Below, piece after piece: positions 42,526-50,810 of a stretch of DNA of 64,000 nt. The DNA is from JBOZRQ01 sp050789255 (GTDB lineage: Bacteria; Bacillota; Sulfobacillia; Symbiobacteriales; Symbiobacteriaceae): the NCBI GenBank assembly GCA_050789255.1, contig JBOZRQ010000011.1, positions 1 through 64,000 of the forward strand, given 5' to 3'. The translations under genes were made by a program, and so were the position numbers. The notes beneath the pieces were generated by a model. That model saw only the letters and a list, made by a program, of their open reading frames with translations. It was not told the origin of the DNA and ran no database searches. Within the stretch, counting starts at the first letter, position 1. The number at the start of each line of letters is the position of its first letter.

Positions 42526-43452
42526 ATGGACCTGACTCCACTGTACCGCAACTTCGTGCTCACCATCGCTGCCAATAAGGTGGTCATCGGCGCCGCCCAG
42601 CGTTACGGCATGAAGCTCGGCGCCTCACGGTTCGTCGCCGGCGAGACGCTCGAGAAGGCTCTGGAGGTCGTGAAGGATCTGAACCGGCGCGGGATTCTCG
42701 TCACGCTGGACCAGCTGGGGGAGGGCGTCTTCGAGGAGTCGGTCGCCCGGGAGATGTGCCAGGGATACCTGACAATGCTGGAGGGCATCGCCCGCACCGG
42801 TGTCAACTCCAACGTCTCACTGAAACCTACCCAGATGGGTCTCTCCTTCAACCGCAACCTGGCCGAGGAGATCCTCTTCACCATCGCAGCCAAGGCCAAA
42901 GAGCTCGGCAACTTCGTCCGCATTGACATGGAAGACACCCCGTACACTGACGCCACCCTGGAGATCTACCGCAACCTGCGCAACCAGGGCTACGACAACG
43001 TGGGCACGGTGATCCAGTCCTACCTCTACCGGTCGGAGAAGGATATCGAAGAGTTGGGGAAGATCAACGCCAACCTACGCATCGTGAAGGGCGCCTACAA
43101 GGAGCCCCCCAACCACGCCTTCCCCAAGAAGTTCGACGTGGACGAGAACTACAAGAAGATCGTCAAGGCCCGCCTCCTTGGCGGCTTCTACACCGGCGTC
43201 GCCACCCACGACGAGGCGATCGTCAACTGGACGAAGGACCTGGCCCGCGAGCACGGCGTCGACCGCAAGAAGTTCGAGTTCCAGATGCTCTTTGGCGTGC
43301 GCATGAGCTGGCAGGAGGAGCTGGCCCGCGAGGGCTACCAGGTCCGGTGCTACGTCCCCTACGGGCGCATGTGGTACCCCTACTTCTCCCGCCGCATCGC
43401 CGAGCGGCCGGGCAACTTCTGGTTCGTCGTCAAGAACATGATCAAGGGCTAA
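42526..43452 (+). CDS. Proline dehydrogenase
   Basis: FAD enzyme of 308 residues oxidising proline to pyrroline-5-carboxylate, the short monofunctional form common in Bacillus-like bacteria and Thermus. Seen: a TIM-barrel core with NVSLKPTQMG, FVRIDMEDT, VIQSYLYRSEKD, RIVKGAYKEP and the C-terminal VRCYVPYG...YPYFSRRIAERP block that holds substrate-binding Arg residues. ATG 42526 follows AGAGGTC. It is alone in this window: no pyrroline carboxylate dehydrogenase gene is adjacent. A terminator follows. Confidence 0.94.
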   Translation: MDLTPLYRNFVLTIAANKVVIGAAQRYGMKLGASRFVAGETLEKALEVVKDLNRRGILVTLDQLGEGVFEESVAREMCQGYLTMLEGIARTGVNSNVSLKPTQMGLSFNRNLAEEILFTIAAKAKELGNFVRIDMEDTPYTDATLEIYRNLRNQGYDNVGTVIQSYLYRSEKDIEELGKINANLRIVKGAYKEPPNHAFPKKFDVDENYKKIVKARLLGGFYTGVATHDEAIVNWTKDLAREHGVDRKKFEFQMLFGVRMSWQEELAREGYQVRCYVPYGRMWYPYFSRRIAERPGNFWFVVKNMIKG

Positions 43453-43461
43453 AGATATGGA

Positions 43462-43496
43462 GGGCGCCCGCATCACTAGGATGCGGGCGCCCTTTT
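43462..43496 (+). terminator. Terminator of the proline dehydrogenase gene
   Basis: Perfect 12-bp stem (43462-43473 with 43481-43492), seven-base loop, then TTTT. Confidence 0.9.
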
Positions 43497-43663
43497 GCGA
43501 CGCCTCCGGATCCTTCATCGTTAGCGTATGCGGATGCGCCGGCCAGGCCCTGTCAGCCAGGAAGCCCGCCAGCGCAGGTGATGCCACCACCCTCCGTACC
43601 CGGGGGAAGATGATCACCTGCCTGTCCCGGTAAGGCGCCGCCGCGTTGCGCTCCGCCAGAGCC

Positions 43664-44071
43664 TCAGGGCCGGGCGCCCTTCTCCATGTAACACCGCACC
43701 ATGCGCCAGACGCCGTCGCTCTCCTTTTTCCATGCCTCAAGGGCGAGCGCACGGATCGTCTTGCCGTTCTCCACATGGACGATCTGGTAGCTGACAGCTG
43801 CGCGGTCCTCCCCCTGGGGAAGCACTTGCACGTTGGCGCAGAGGTGCTTGACACCTTTGCCCTTGTAGTAGGCCGCCGCCTCTAGATTGCCCTCCTTGTA
43901 GGCGGGCCCGCTGTATCGCTCCACCTTGTCCGACCAGGGGAAATAGAACACAGCCTCAACATCATCCGAGATGGCCGCATTCGCAGCGGAGATGTCCCCG
44001 GTCTCGAACCCGGCCTCGTTTGCCGCCGCAGCCGCATAGAACGCTTGCAGAACCTCCGCTTCCACCGTCAT
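43664..44071 (-). CDS. NTF2-like (SnoaL/DUF4440-type) protein
   Basis: Protein of 135 residues of the cone-shaped NTF2 fold: N-terminal helix pair (EVLQAFYAAAAANEAGFE), DDVEAVFYFPW strand region, and C-terminal VSYQIVHVENG and GVWRMVRCYMEKG sheets. These small domains bind or isomerise small molecules or serve as lids. It is the last gene of the ArsR-led operon, starting two bases after the VOC gene stop. No catalytic pair can be named with confidence. Confidence 0.78.
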   Translation of the reverse strand: MTVEAEVLQAFYAAAAANEAGFETGDISAANAAISDDVEAVFYFPWSDKVERYSGPAYKEGNLEAAAYYKGKGVKHLCANVQVLPQGEDRAAVSYQIVHVENGKTIRALALEAWKKESDGVWRMVRCYMEKGARP

Positions 44072-44073
44072 GG

Positions 44074-44430
44074 CTATTTCATGCCCGTGAGGTCGATCAA
44101 GGAGACCATATGCCCGTCGGGATCGTACACGTCAACGCCCTGGCCCACGCCGGGAATCGTGTACAGATCGTCGCCCTTCACGCCCTTGGCCTCCAGCTCG
44201 CCCTTCACGGCGGCCGCACTCCCCACCTCAAAGCAGAGGTGGCCGCTGAACGGGGTCACTTCCGCCCGCCTGCGCAGCATGATGCTGGCCTGGCCGTCGC
44301 CCAGCCCGACGAAGGTGATGTCCGGCCCATGGGTCTCGGTGATCTTGAGGCCGAGAATGTCACGATAGAACGCCAGGGACCGCTCGATCGACCGCACCGG
44401 AATCGCCACATGGTCAAACTTCTTAAGCAA
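44074..44430 (-). CDS. VOC-superfamily (glyoxalase I-like) protein
   Basis: Protein of 118 residues with the paired beta-alpha-beta modules of the vicinal-oxygen-chelate fold: FDHVAIPVRSIERSLAFYRD, then FVGLGDGQASIML, then YDPDGHMVSLIDL. His near the start and Glu/Asp positions could chelate a metal. The start is TTG 44430 with GGGAGAGGAAAACG upstream; it overlaps the end of the SRPBCC gene by eight bases, so translation is coupled. Could be an isomerase, a resistance protein or a ring-cleaving-like enzyme. Confidence 0.86.
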   Translation of the reverse strand: MLKKFDHVAIPVRSIERSLAFYRDILGLKITETHGPDITFVGLGDGQASIMLRRRAEVTPFSGHLCFEVGSAAAVKGELEAKGVKGDDLYTIPGVGQGVDVYDPDGHMVSLIDLTGMK

Positions 44431-45598
44431 CGTTTTCCTCTCCCTCGACTAGATGTTTGAGCTTACCAAGGCTCGTGGTGGAAGACCATCCACGTTGGTA
44501 TCCGTTCAGGGACCCCGGCACCTTCTCGAAGCCGGAGTGGGTCAGCATCACCCGGGTGCCGCCATTCTCGACGGTCAGCTCCAGGGTGAGCAGCAGCATG
44601 GGCTCCGTCCAGCCTTCATCATGGTCGAGCCAGGTGAAGGCCAGCTTCTTGCCAGGCTCGAAGACGACCACCTCTCCGCTGAGTACGCCGCCATGCGCCT
44701 CAAAGCGCACATGCCCGCCCGGGCGGGGCTCGAACTCCATACCCGGGTTAAACCAGCCCCGCATCCCCTCCTGGCTGGCCATGTAGCGCCACACCCGCTG
44801 GGGCGAGGCATTGATCCACTCTGTACGCCGGATTAACGGCACCTGCGTCTCCTGGTAGAGGGCCACGAGGAAGTCGTGCCATCCCAGGTGGTGGTCGAAG
44901 GCGCTCACCGCCTTCTCCTCCCGCACGGTCACCATGCAGCGGCCGTCGCTGAGCGGCTCGACCGTCCATTCCACCTGGCTGGGACCCCACTGGGGCCAAT
45001 CGAACTTCACATAGCGCCCCTCTTCCATCGCCAGGACCTCACCCATCTCGACGTCGTTCAGCCAGCGTTTGCGCAGCTCGGGGTTGATGATCGCCCGCCA
45101 GACCTGCCCGGCGGGGGCGGACATGACCAGATGGCGCTCGACCGCCGGCAGGGTGGGCGCTGTGAAGTCATAGCGCCCCGGGGCCTCGCCCCGCTCCACC
45201 CAGCTGCGCAGGTTGCGCAGGAACAGGATCCAAATGCACTCCCAGGACTCCTCGAACATGGCGCCGGGCAGGGCGCCCTGCGGGATCCCCGTGTGCGTGA
45301 TCCGCACCCGTGTGTATGTAGCGGGAATGCCACCCGTCTGCTTCTCCCCCTCGAGGGCGATCTCAACGACCGTGGCAGTGCCGCTGATGATCCATTCAAA
45401 CCGGAGGAGCTCATCGTTTCGCTCCAGCAGGCGCCCTCCCTGGGCGCCCAGCACCACGCTGCGCCCGCTCAGCCGGTAGGTGTCGCCTGACACAGCCGGC
45501 TCCTCACAGCACCAGAGCAACAACTCGGCCGGGTCTGTCAGGGCCCGCATCACCCGGGCCGGCACGACCGTCATGAGCCGATCAGCCTTGACCTCCAT
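44423..45598 (-). CDS. Triple SRPBCC (AHSA1-like) domain protein
   Basis: Protein of 391 residues, about three times the length of one AHSA1-like domain. The domains run about 1-140, 148-255 and 256-391. The third is most typical, with the opening of the fold (RRTEWINASPQRVWRYMASQ, GWFNPGMEFEPRPGG) and the closing VMLTHSGFEKVP. The second starts VERHLVMSAPAGQVWRAIINP, and the first is the most diverged. SRPBCC domains bind hydrophobic ligands in a deep cavity. ATG 45598 lies inside the end of the ArsR gene (17-base overlap). Ligand unknown. Confidence 0.85.
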   Translation of the reverse strand: MEVKADRLMTVVPARVMRALTDPAELLLWCCEEPAVSGDTYRLSGRSVVLGAQGGRLLERNDELLRFEWIISGTATVVEIALEGEKQTGGIPATYTRVRITHTGIPQGALPGAMFEESWECIWILFLRNLRSWVERGEAPGRYDFTAPTLPAVERHLVMSAPAGQVWRAIINPELRKRWLNDVEMGEVLAMEEGRYVKFDWPQWGPSQVEWTVEPLSDGRCMVTVREEKAVSAFDHHLGWHDFLVALYQETQVPLIRRTEWINASPQRVWRYMASQEGMRGWFNPGMEFEPRPGGHVRFEAHGGVLSGEVVVFEPGKKLAFTWLDHDEGWTEPMLLLTLELTVENGGTRVMLTHSGFEKVPGSLNGYQRGWSSTTSLGKLKHLVEGEENVA

Positions 45599-45923
45599 CT
45601 CCCTCGTCCTCCCAGTTTTGTGATTCTACCAGCCGCTTCAAGGCGGACAGACGGTCATCCCAGAACCTTGAATACTTGGCCAACCAGCCTTCCCAGAACT
45701 CCCGCAAGGGTTCGGGCTGAAGCCGGTAATACCGATAGCGCCCCTCCTGCCGCTCGCTCACCAGCCCTGCCTCCCGTAGCACTGCCAGGTGCTGCGAAAC
45801 CGCCGGCCGGCTGATGTCGGGAAACCGTTTTGCCAGCTCGCCGGCAGGCATGTCCCCCTCGGAGAGCAAGTCGAGAATGCGGCGGCGTGTGGGGTCGGCC
45901 AGCGCTTGCAGAACCCGCTCCAT
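45582..45923 (-). CDS. ArsR-family regulator of the SRPBCC operon
   Basis: Winged-helix repressor of 113 residues: ADPTRRRILDLLSEGDMP, then RPAVSQHLAVLREAGLV (recognition helix) and RYRYYRLQPEPL (wing). The Cys-based metal site of classical ArsR/SmtB proteins is absent, as in the ArsR proteins paired with AHSA1 domains. The ATG at 45923, after GAGGCGG, is preferred over 45944. It leads the operon 45923-43664 and has a good palindromic operator 28 bases upstream. Confidence 0.93.
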   Translation of the reverse strand: MERVLQALADPTRRRILDLLSEGDMPAGELAKRFPDISRPAVSQHLAVLREAGLVSERQEGRYRYYRLQPEPLREFWEGWLAKYSRFWDDRLSALKRLVESQNWEDEGDGGQG

Positions 45924-45950
45924 CCGCCTCACTCCCATCTGCAACCATTA

Positions 45951-45968
45951 TGTAAGTCATAGCTTACA
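45951..45968. promoter_or_regulatory. Palindromic ArsR operator candidate
   Basis: TGTAAG-TCATAG-CTTACA, an 18-bp near-perfect palindrome with exact 6-bp outer arms. CTTACA recurs at 45975-45980. It lies in the divergent ArsR/peptidase promoter region, so it could control both directions. Confidence 0.7.
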
Positions 45969-46056
45969 CGTCGTCTTACACTCCGTCAATATCCCATTGC
46001 AGGAAATCTTCCTACGTGCCACGTAACACTTACAATACAAAGGAGTTGATCCTCGC

Positions 46057-47655
46057 ATGTCGCAGGACGCCGCAATCCGGCAGCTCACCCTTCGGATCCT
46101 GCCCACCATCCAGGAGCTCATGACCGCGGTTGGCTATGCTTCGTGGGAGCAGAACACCACCGGTAGCCCGGAGGCCGCCAAGAAGTCGGCCGCCCTCTCC
46201 CTCCAGCTGCGCACTTACACCTCCGACCCCCAGGTCTTCGCCGAGCTGAAGAGCCTCAAGGAGTCCGGCGGCGCCGCCGACCCGGCCCTGAACCGCCAGC
46301 TCCAGCAGCTCTACCGGATGTACCTGGCCAACCAGGTCAGCCCGGAGGAGATCAAGGAGACCGTCGAGCGGGAGACTGAACTGCGCCAGCTCTTCAGCAC
46401 CTTCCGCGCCACCTACCAGGGCCGCCAGGTCAGCGACAACGAGCTCGGCGAGATCTTCCGCAAGGAGAATGACTCCGCCCTGCGCCAGGAGGCGTGGCTC
46501 GCCACCAAGCAGATCGGCGCCCAGGCCGCCGAGAAGGTCCGGGAGTTGGCCAAGCTCCGCAACCGCATCGCCCGGCGCCTCGGCTTCCGCGACTACTTCG
46601 AAATGGTCCTGGAGGGCCAGGAGATCGACGAGCAGGAGTTGCTCGACACCTTCGAGAACCTGCGTGCTACTTCGGACGCCGCCTTCCGCGCCGAGAAGGC
46701 CGCCCTGGACGCTGAACTGGCCGAGCGCTTCGGCATCACCCCGGACGAGATCATGCCCTGGCATTACTCCGACCCCTACTTCCAGGGCGCCCCCGCCGGC
46801 AAGGGCGGCCCCAACCTGGACCCCTACTTCGCCGACAAGGACGTCGCCCAGATCTCGGTCGACTTCTTCGCCCGCGTTGGCCTCGAGGTCCGGGATATCC
46901 TGGAGCGCTCCGACCTCTACGAGCGCCCCGGCAAGATGCAGCACGCCTTCAGCACCAATATCAACCGGCAGGGCGACATCCGCATCCTGTGCAACCTGAA
47001 GAACAACCAGCGCTGGATGGGCACCCAGCTCCACGAGCTGGGCCATGCCACCTACGACAAGTACATCGACCCCGGCATCCCTTGGCTGCTGCGGCGCCCG
47101 GCCCACACCATGACGACGGAAGCCATCGCCATGCTCTTCGGCCGGCTGAACAACAACGCCATCTGGCTGGCCGAGTTCGCCGGCGTCCCCGCCGCCGAGG
47201 CCCAGGCCGCCGCCGACTACCTGCACCGCCAGGAGAAGCGCAGCCAACTGATCTTCTCGCGCTGGGGCATGGTGATGACCAACTTCGAGCGCGGCCTCTA
47301 CGGCGACCCCGATCAGGACCTGGGCCAGCTCTGGTGGAGCCTGGTCGAGAAGTACCAGAACATCAAGAAGCCCACCACCGGCGACCGCTCCATGGACTGG
47401 GCCGCCAAGATCCACGTCGCCAACTACCCGGTGTACTACCACAACTACGTCCTCGGCGAGCTGACCGCCAGCCAGCTTCAGGCCGGCCTGGAGAAGGATC
47501 TCGGCAAGGAGTGGATGCTGACCGACGAGGCGGGCGCCTGGCTTTGGAAGCGGATCTTCCGCCCGGGCAACCTGCTGCCCTGGAACGAGCGCATGGCCAA
47601 GGCCACCGGGGAGAAGCTGAACCCCAAGCACTTCGTCGACCAGTTCGTCCGGTAG
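46057..47655 (+). CDS. Zinc metallopeptidase, M2/M3-like
   Basis: Mostly helical cytoplasmic peptidase of 532 residues. The zinc site is HELGH (about 326-330), followed by a Tyr two residues on, and about 24 residues later TTEAIAMLFGRL supplies the third ligand Glu. The spacing HELGHATY...P...R...EAIA resembles peptidyl-dipeptidase A (M2) as much as oligopeptidases of M3, so I leave the exact family open. No signal peptide. ATG 46057 has AAAGGAG upstream. It is divergent from the ArsR gene and shares its palindrome region. Confidence 0.85.
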   Translation: MSQDAAIRQLTLRILPTIQELMTAVGYASWEQNTTGSPEAAKKSAALSLQLRTYTSDPQVFAELKSLKESGGAADPALNRQLQQLYRMYLANQVSPEEIKETVERETELRQLFSTFRATYQGRQVSDNELGEIFRKENDSALRQEAWLATKQIGAQAAEKVRELAKLRNRIARRLGFRDYFEMVLEGQEIDEQELLDTFENLRATSDAAFRAEKAALDAELAERFGITPDEIMPWHYSDPYFQGAPAGKGGPNLDPYFADKDVAQISVDFFARVGLEVRDILERSDLYERPGKMQHAFSTNINRQGDIRILCNLKNNQRWMGTQLHELGHATYDKYIDPGIPWLLRRPAHTMTTEAIAMLFGRLNNNAIWLAEFAGVPAAEAQAAADYLHRQEKRSQLIFSRWGMVMTNFERGLYGDPDQDLGQLWWSLVEKYQNIKKPTTGDRSMDWAAKIHVANYPVYYHNYVLGELTASQLQAGLEKDLGKEWMLTDEAGAWLWKRIFRPGNLLPWNERMAKATGEKLNPKHFVDQFVR

Positions 47656-47742
47656 GCGCCGACCCCCGCTTCACCCACATTCGCCTTCATCGCCGAATTG
47701 ATGAACGCGTGCTCTGGGCGCAGGGTCCGGGATAACAAAAAC

Positions 47743-47773
47743 GCGCATGCTATCCCTCGAAGGGGGCATGCGC
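47743..47773 (+). promoter_or_regulatory. Hairpin masking the fpg ribosome site
   Basis: Outer stem GCGCATGC (47743-47750) with GCATGCGC (47766-47773), inner stem CCCT (47754-47757) with AGGG (47761-47764). The ribosome site AAGGGGG (60-66) lies within the hairpin, and the ATG (47776) follows it by two bases. Opening the hairpin would be needed for translation. Confidence 0.5.
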
Positions 47774-47775
47774 CA

Positions 47776-48660
47776 ATGCCTGAACTACCCGAAATCGAAA
47801 CCTACCGCCGCCACCTTGAACAGAACTGCAACGGCCTGTGGATCCGTTCGGCCGAAATCACGCGGGCAAAGAGCATCAACGTGGACGAGCACACCTTCGC
47901 CACGACAATCTCCGGCATGGCCTTTACCGGCTTCAGCCGGCTGGGCAAGCATGTGATCTGCCACATCTCCAACGGCTGCCACCTGGTCAACCACCTCATG
48001 CTCGGGGGCGCCATCTTCTACGGCACTGATGAGGAGGCGCCCGAGCGCACCTTCCAGGTGGTGATCCGGCTGGAGAACGGCCGCTCACTTTACTGGTACG
48101 GGCTCCGGCTGGGCTGGCTCCACCTCTTTTGCGGCACGGACATGGCCGCCTCCACGGCCGACCTCGGCCTGGACCCGCTGGATATTCGCTTCACGCCCGC
48201 CCATATGGCCGCCCTGCTAACCGGGCGCCGCGGCGCCCTCAAGCCCCTGCTGGTCAACCAGCGCTTCTTCCCCGGCATCGGCAACTGCTATGCCGACGAG
48301 ATCTGCTGGGAGGCCAGGGTCCATCCCCTTCGGCAGCCCGCCTCGCTAACCACCGACGAGGTCGACCGCCTGTGGGTCGCCATGCGGAGCACCCTCGCCA
48401 ACGCCACGGCCCTGGGCGGCTACACCGAGACCCCCTTCAGCGCCAGCGACCGCTTCAGCGGCGGCTACCTGCCCTACCTGAAGGTCTACGACCGCCCGAA
48501 CGAGCCCTGCCCCCGCTGCGGAACGCCGATCTCCTTCCAGGAGGCAAATGGGCGCAAGGTCTTCGCCTGCCCGAGCTGCCAGCCGGAGGCCCCGGAGTAC
48601 GTTCCGATCTTCTCCTTGCCCGCTTTCGCCGCCATAGCGACGACGCCGACTCAGGTATGA
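47776..48660 (+). CDS. mutM: Formamidopyrimidine-DNA glycosylase (Fpg/MutM type)
   Basis: Base-excision repair glycosylase/AP lyase of 294 residues removing oxidised purines. After the initiator Met comes PELPEIE; the N-terminal Pro is the catalytic nucleophile and Glu 3 the helper. Also seen: LGKHVICH (the beta-loop Lys), GIGNCYADEICWEARVHPLR (helix-two-turn-helix) and the C-terminal zinc finger CPRCG...CPSC. The frame stays open from 47698, but the required Pro is only correct for ATG 47776. A hairpin covers its ribosome site, and a terminator follows it. Confidence 0.95.
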   Translation: MPELPEIETYRRHLEQNCNGLWIRSAEITRAKSINVDEHTFATTISGMAFTGFSRLGKHVICHISNGCHLVNHLMLGGAIFYGTDEEAPERTFQVVIRLENGRSLYWYGLRLGWLHLFCGTDMAASTADLGLDPLDIRFTPAHMAALLTGRRGALKPLLVNQRFFPGIGNCYADEICWEARVHPLRQPASLTTDEVDRLWVAMRSTLANATALGGYTETPFSASDRFSGGYLPYLKVYDRPNEPCPRCGTPISFQEANGRKVFACPSCQPEAPEYVPIFSLPAFAAIATTPTQV

Positions 48661-48666
48661 AGACAG

Positions 48667-48694
48667 AGACCGCCACAATCCGGCGGTCTTTTGT
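48667..48694 (+). terminator. Terminator of fpg
   Basis: Perfect 8-bp stem (48667-48674 with 48682-48689), seven-base loop, then TTTGTCATTTTT. Confidence 0.9.
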
Positions 48695-48704
48695 CATTTT
48701 TCTA

Positions 48705-48734
48705 TTGACTTCCAAAGCGAAGGAGCGCTATTAT
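48705..48734 (+). promoter_or_regulatory. Promoter of the PadR operon
   Basis: TTGACT (48705-48710), 18-bp spacer, TATTAT (48729-48734). A 10-bp palindrome CGATGCATCG (48747-48756) follows just past the expected start of transcription; a position where a bound PadR repressor would block elongation. Confidence 0.65.
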
Positions 48735-48773
48735 TACCTCGACAACCGATGCATCGATGAGCGAGGTGATTGT

Positions 48774-49115
48774 ATGGACCGTGAGGTGCTCAAGAGCAGT
48801 ACAGCAACGTTGGTCCTGTCGGTCCTGAGCCGAGGCCCTGCACATGGCTACCAGTTAGTCCGGGAGTTGGAGCGACTCTCATCCGGCGTTCTCACGCTCA
48901 AGGAGGGGACGCTCTACCCCCTGCTGCACGCCCTGGAACGCGACGGCTTCATCATGTCGCAGTGGGAGGCCGAGGGCGGCCGCGAGCGGAAGGTCTACCA
49001 GGTGACCGATCAAGGGCTCACACAGCTCAAGCGGCGTACCGACGACTGGGTCCGGTTCCGTAAGGCCGTCGACGACGTACTGGGCAGGGAGGTGCTGGCC
49101 TATGCGGGCGCATGA
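48774..49115 (+). CDS. PadR-family regulator
   Basis: Winged-helix protein of 113 residues: STATLVLSVLSRGPAHGYQLV, then LKEGTLYPLLHALERDGFI, and KVYQVTDQGL, the PadR signature, with a short C-terminal dimerisation helix. ATG 48774 follows GCGAGGTG. It overlaps the next gene by 14 bases. The partner is a membrane protein starting with a HAAS-like domain; PadR regulators paired with such proteins control membrane components, as known from other Firmicutes. Confidence 0.95.
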   Translation: MDREVLKSSTATLVLSVLSRGPAHGYQLVRELERLSSGVLTLKEGTLYPLLHALERDGFIMSQWEAEGGRERKVYQVTDQGLTQLKRRTDDWVRFRKAVDDVLGREVLAYAGA

Positions 49116-49941
49116 GTACATACACCAGGTTACATCAGGGATCGCGGACCCGGCCCGGGCAGCGGAGATTCGCAGGGAGTTGCAGTCGCATCTGGATCAG
49201 GCTGTGGCAGACTTGACAGGGCAGCCCATCGACGAGGAGACGGCGGAGTTGCTGGCGGTCACCCGCATGGGTCCGGCCGAGGGCCTCGCCCGCCAGTTCG
49301 CCGAGCTCGACAGCCCCGGACTCCCGTGGCGGCATTACCTCAGTGTCATCCCCATCGTCTGTTTGATTGCGATGTTCTTTATCTGGGACGCGCCGTCCGA
49401 CTTCTGGCGGATTGGGATTCGCTGGGTCGCAGTCCTCGCCGTCTGTATGATGCCCAGTCGACACGCCTTCGCCCGGCTCTTCCAGACCATAAAAGCCGAC
49501 GCAACCGCCAAGTGGTACTGGCTCAAGCGCCAGGAGCTGCCCCAGGCTATCCGCATTGGAGGCGTCGCCGGTGCAGCGGCGGGCATGACATGGGCTGGGA
49601 TTCCCCCACTGTGGGAGATGGCCTGGCAGCGGCTGGGGGGCCCTGTGTTCGGTGACCCACATCCGAACCCAATTCTCCATGTCGGCATACCGCTGGTGCT
49701 GGCCGGTCTATTCGCCTGGGTGCTGCGCCGCCGGTATTTGGGCACCTGGTCGATGCTAGCCACCATCTCAGGGGCAGCGTTCCCGATTGGCTTCCTCCCC
49801 GTATACCTGGTCTGGGGCCGTCCCGCATCCGACTGGATCACCATGCTGGTTACCCTGCAGATCGTCTATGCCCTGTCCGCCATTCTGGCGGGCGCCCTGG
49901 CCGACGCCAGGGCCCGTGCACGGCTCACCCCCGCCAGGTAA
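49102..49941 (+). CDS. PadR-associated HAAS-domain membrane protein
   Basis: Membrane protein of 279 residues. The N-terminal cytoplasmic domain (about 1-75, IRRELQSHLDQAVADL, then LAVTRMGPAEGLARQFAEL) is the HAAS/permease-prefix type always found next to PadR genes. About six hydrophobic segments follow, with no catalytic motif. ATG 49102 lies inside the end of the PadR gene, with GGGAGG upstream. The role is unknown; it is likely regulated by PadR with which it is co-translated. Confidence 0.85.
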   Translation: MRAHEYIHQVTSGIADPARAAEIRRELQSHLDQAVADLTGQPIDEETAELLAVTRMGPAEGLARQFAELDSPGLPWRHYLSVIPIVCLIAMFFIWDAPSDFWRIGIRWVAVLAVCMMPSRHAFARLFQTIKADATAKWYWLKRQELPQAIRIGGVAGAAAGMTWAGIPPLWEMAWQRLGGPVFGDPHPNPILHVGIPLVLAGLFAWVLRRRYLGTWSMLATISGAAFPIGFLPVYLVWGRPASDWITMLVTLQIVYALSAILAGALADARARARLTPAR

Positions 49942-49997
49942 AGATGAGGGCCGGTGGAGTCTCCCTCCGCCGGCCCCGTTCCTATTCGATCACCAGG

Positions 49998-50153
49998 GCG
50001 TGCCCCGCCCACCAGCGCCCAACGCCCGCAGTCGCTGCGGCAGTCCAATAACAGCACCCCATCACGTTCGATCAGTGCGCATACGCCTACGCTCTGTGGC
50101 TTGTTCGGGGCTGGCGCCTCCGGGTTCCGATAGAGGAACCTCGCTGACGGCAT
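49998..50153 (-). pseudogene. Truncated Nudix hydrolase fragment
   Basis: The first 50 or so codons from ATG 50153 read like the start of a Nudix protein: PQSVGVCALIERDG, then LLLDCRSDCGRWALVGGA, which corresponds to the strand leading into the GG of the Nudix box. The catalytic helix (GxxxxxExxxxxxxREUxEExGU) is missing and the frame runs on into unrelated residues. It lies directly after the DedA stop codon. A decayed remnant of a second Nudix gene is the simplest reading. Confidence 0.6.
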
Positions 50154-50160
50154 AGGGCGA

Positions 50161-50766
50161 TCACGCTTTCCTAGGTTTTAGCTTGTACCAGATGAACCAG
50201 CCTACAGCTGCAACGAGCAGAGCGATGATCACCAGATCGAAGCGATGCAGGTACTCACGGACCATGCTCCATCGGTTCCCCAGGGCGTACCCGGCCCAGG
50301 TGAAGGCGAACGACCAAGGCAGCATCCCAAGAAACGAGTAAAAGAGAAAGCGCCCGAAGTTCATCTCGGCAACGCCGGCGGGCAGCGAAATGAAGGTGCG
50401 GATCCCGGGCAGCAGGCGGGCCAGAAAGACCGTCCACTCGCCCTTTTCGGCGAACCAGCGGTCCGCCACATCAATCTCGTGCTGCGAGATCAATACGTAC
50501 TTGCCGTACCGCTCCAGAAGCGCCCGGCCGCCGTAACGTCCCAGGAAATAGGCTGCGATCGACCCGGCCAGCCCGCCGAACTGCCCGGCCAGAATCGCCT
50601 GGGTCAGCGTGATGCGGCCCGTCGCCGCCAAAAACCCGCCGAACGGCAGAACGATCTCGCTGGGGAGCGGAATGCAGGCGCTCTCCAGCGCCATGCCCAG
50701 GGCCACACCCCAATAGCCGAAACGTCCGAGCAGCTCCACCGTTCCCATAAAGAGCGCTTCGAGCAC
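50161..50766 (-). CDS. DedA-family membrane protein
   Basis: Membrane protein of about 201 residues with the VTT/DedA core: ALESACIPLPSEIVLPFGGFLA at the first re-entrant segment, then FLGRYGGRALLERYGKY and FLARLLPGIRTFISLPAG. DedA proteins move undecaprenyl phosphate or other lipid carriers across the membrane and depend on proton motive force. GTG 50766 has GAGGTGA six bases upstream; the earlier GTG 50775 overlaps that site. It is alone, apart from the Nudix remnant behind it. Confidence 0.9.
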   Translation of the reverse strand: MLEALFMGTVELLGRFGYWGVALGMALESACIPLPSEIVLPFGGFLAATGRITLTQAILAGQFGGLAGSIAAYFLGRYGGRALLERYGKYVLISQHEIDVADRWFAEKGEWTVFLARLLPGIRTFISLPAGVAEMNFGRFLFYSFLGMLPWSFAFTWAGYALGNRWSMVREYLHRFDLVIIALLVAAVGWFIWYKLKPRKA

Positions 50767-50810
50767 GGGTGTCACCTCGTCTTTATCCTACGCGGACAAG
50801 CACAGCCCCA

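Noticed and set aside
43497..43663. Possible frameshifted continuation of the NTF2-like gene
   Set aside because: The minus-strand frame here is Arg/Ala-rich and has no similarity to the fold; the 135-residue protein is of full family length.
46030..47631. 533-codon open frame antisense to the metallopeptidase gene
   Set aside because: Composition is Gly/Leu/Val-rich repetition produced by the GC-rich third positions of the peptidase gene; no ribosome site or motif. The plus-strand HELGH protein is clearly the gene.
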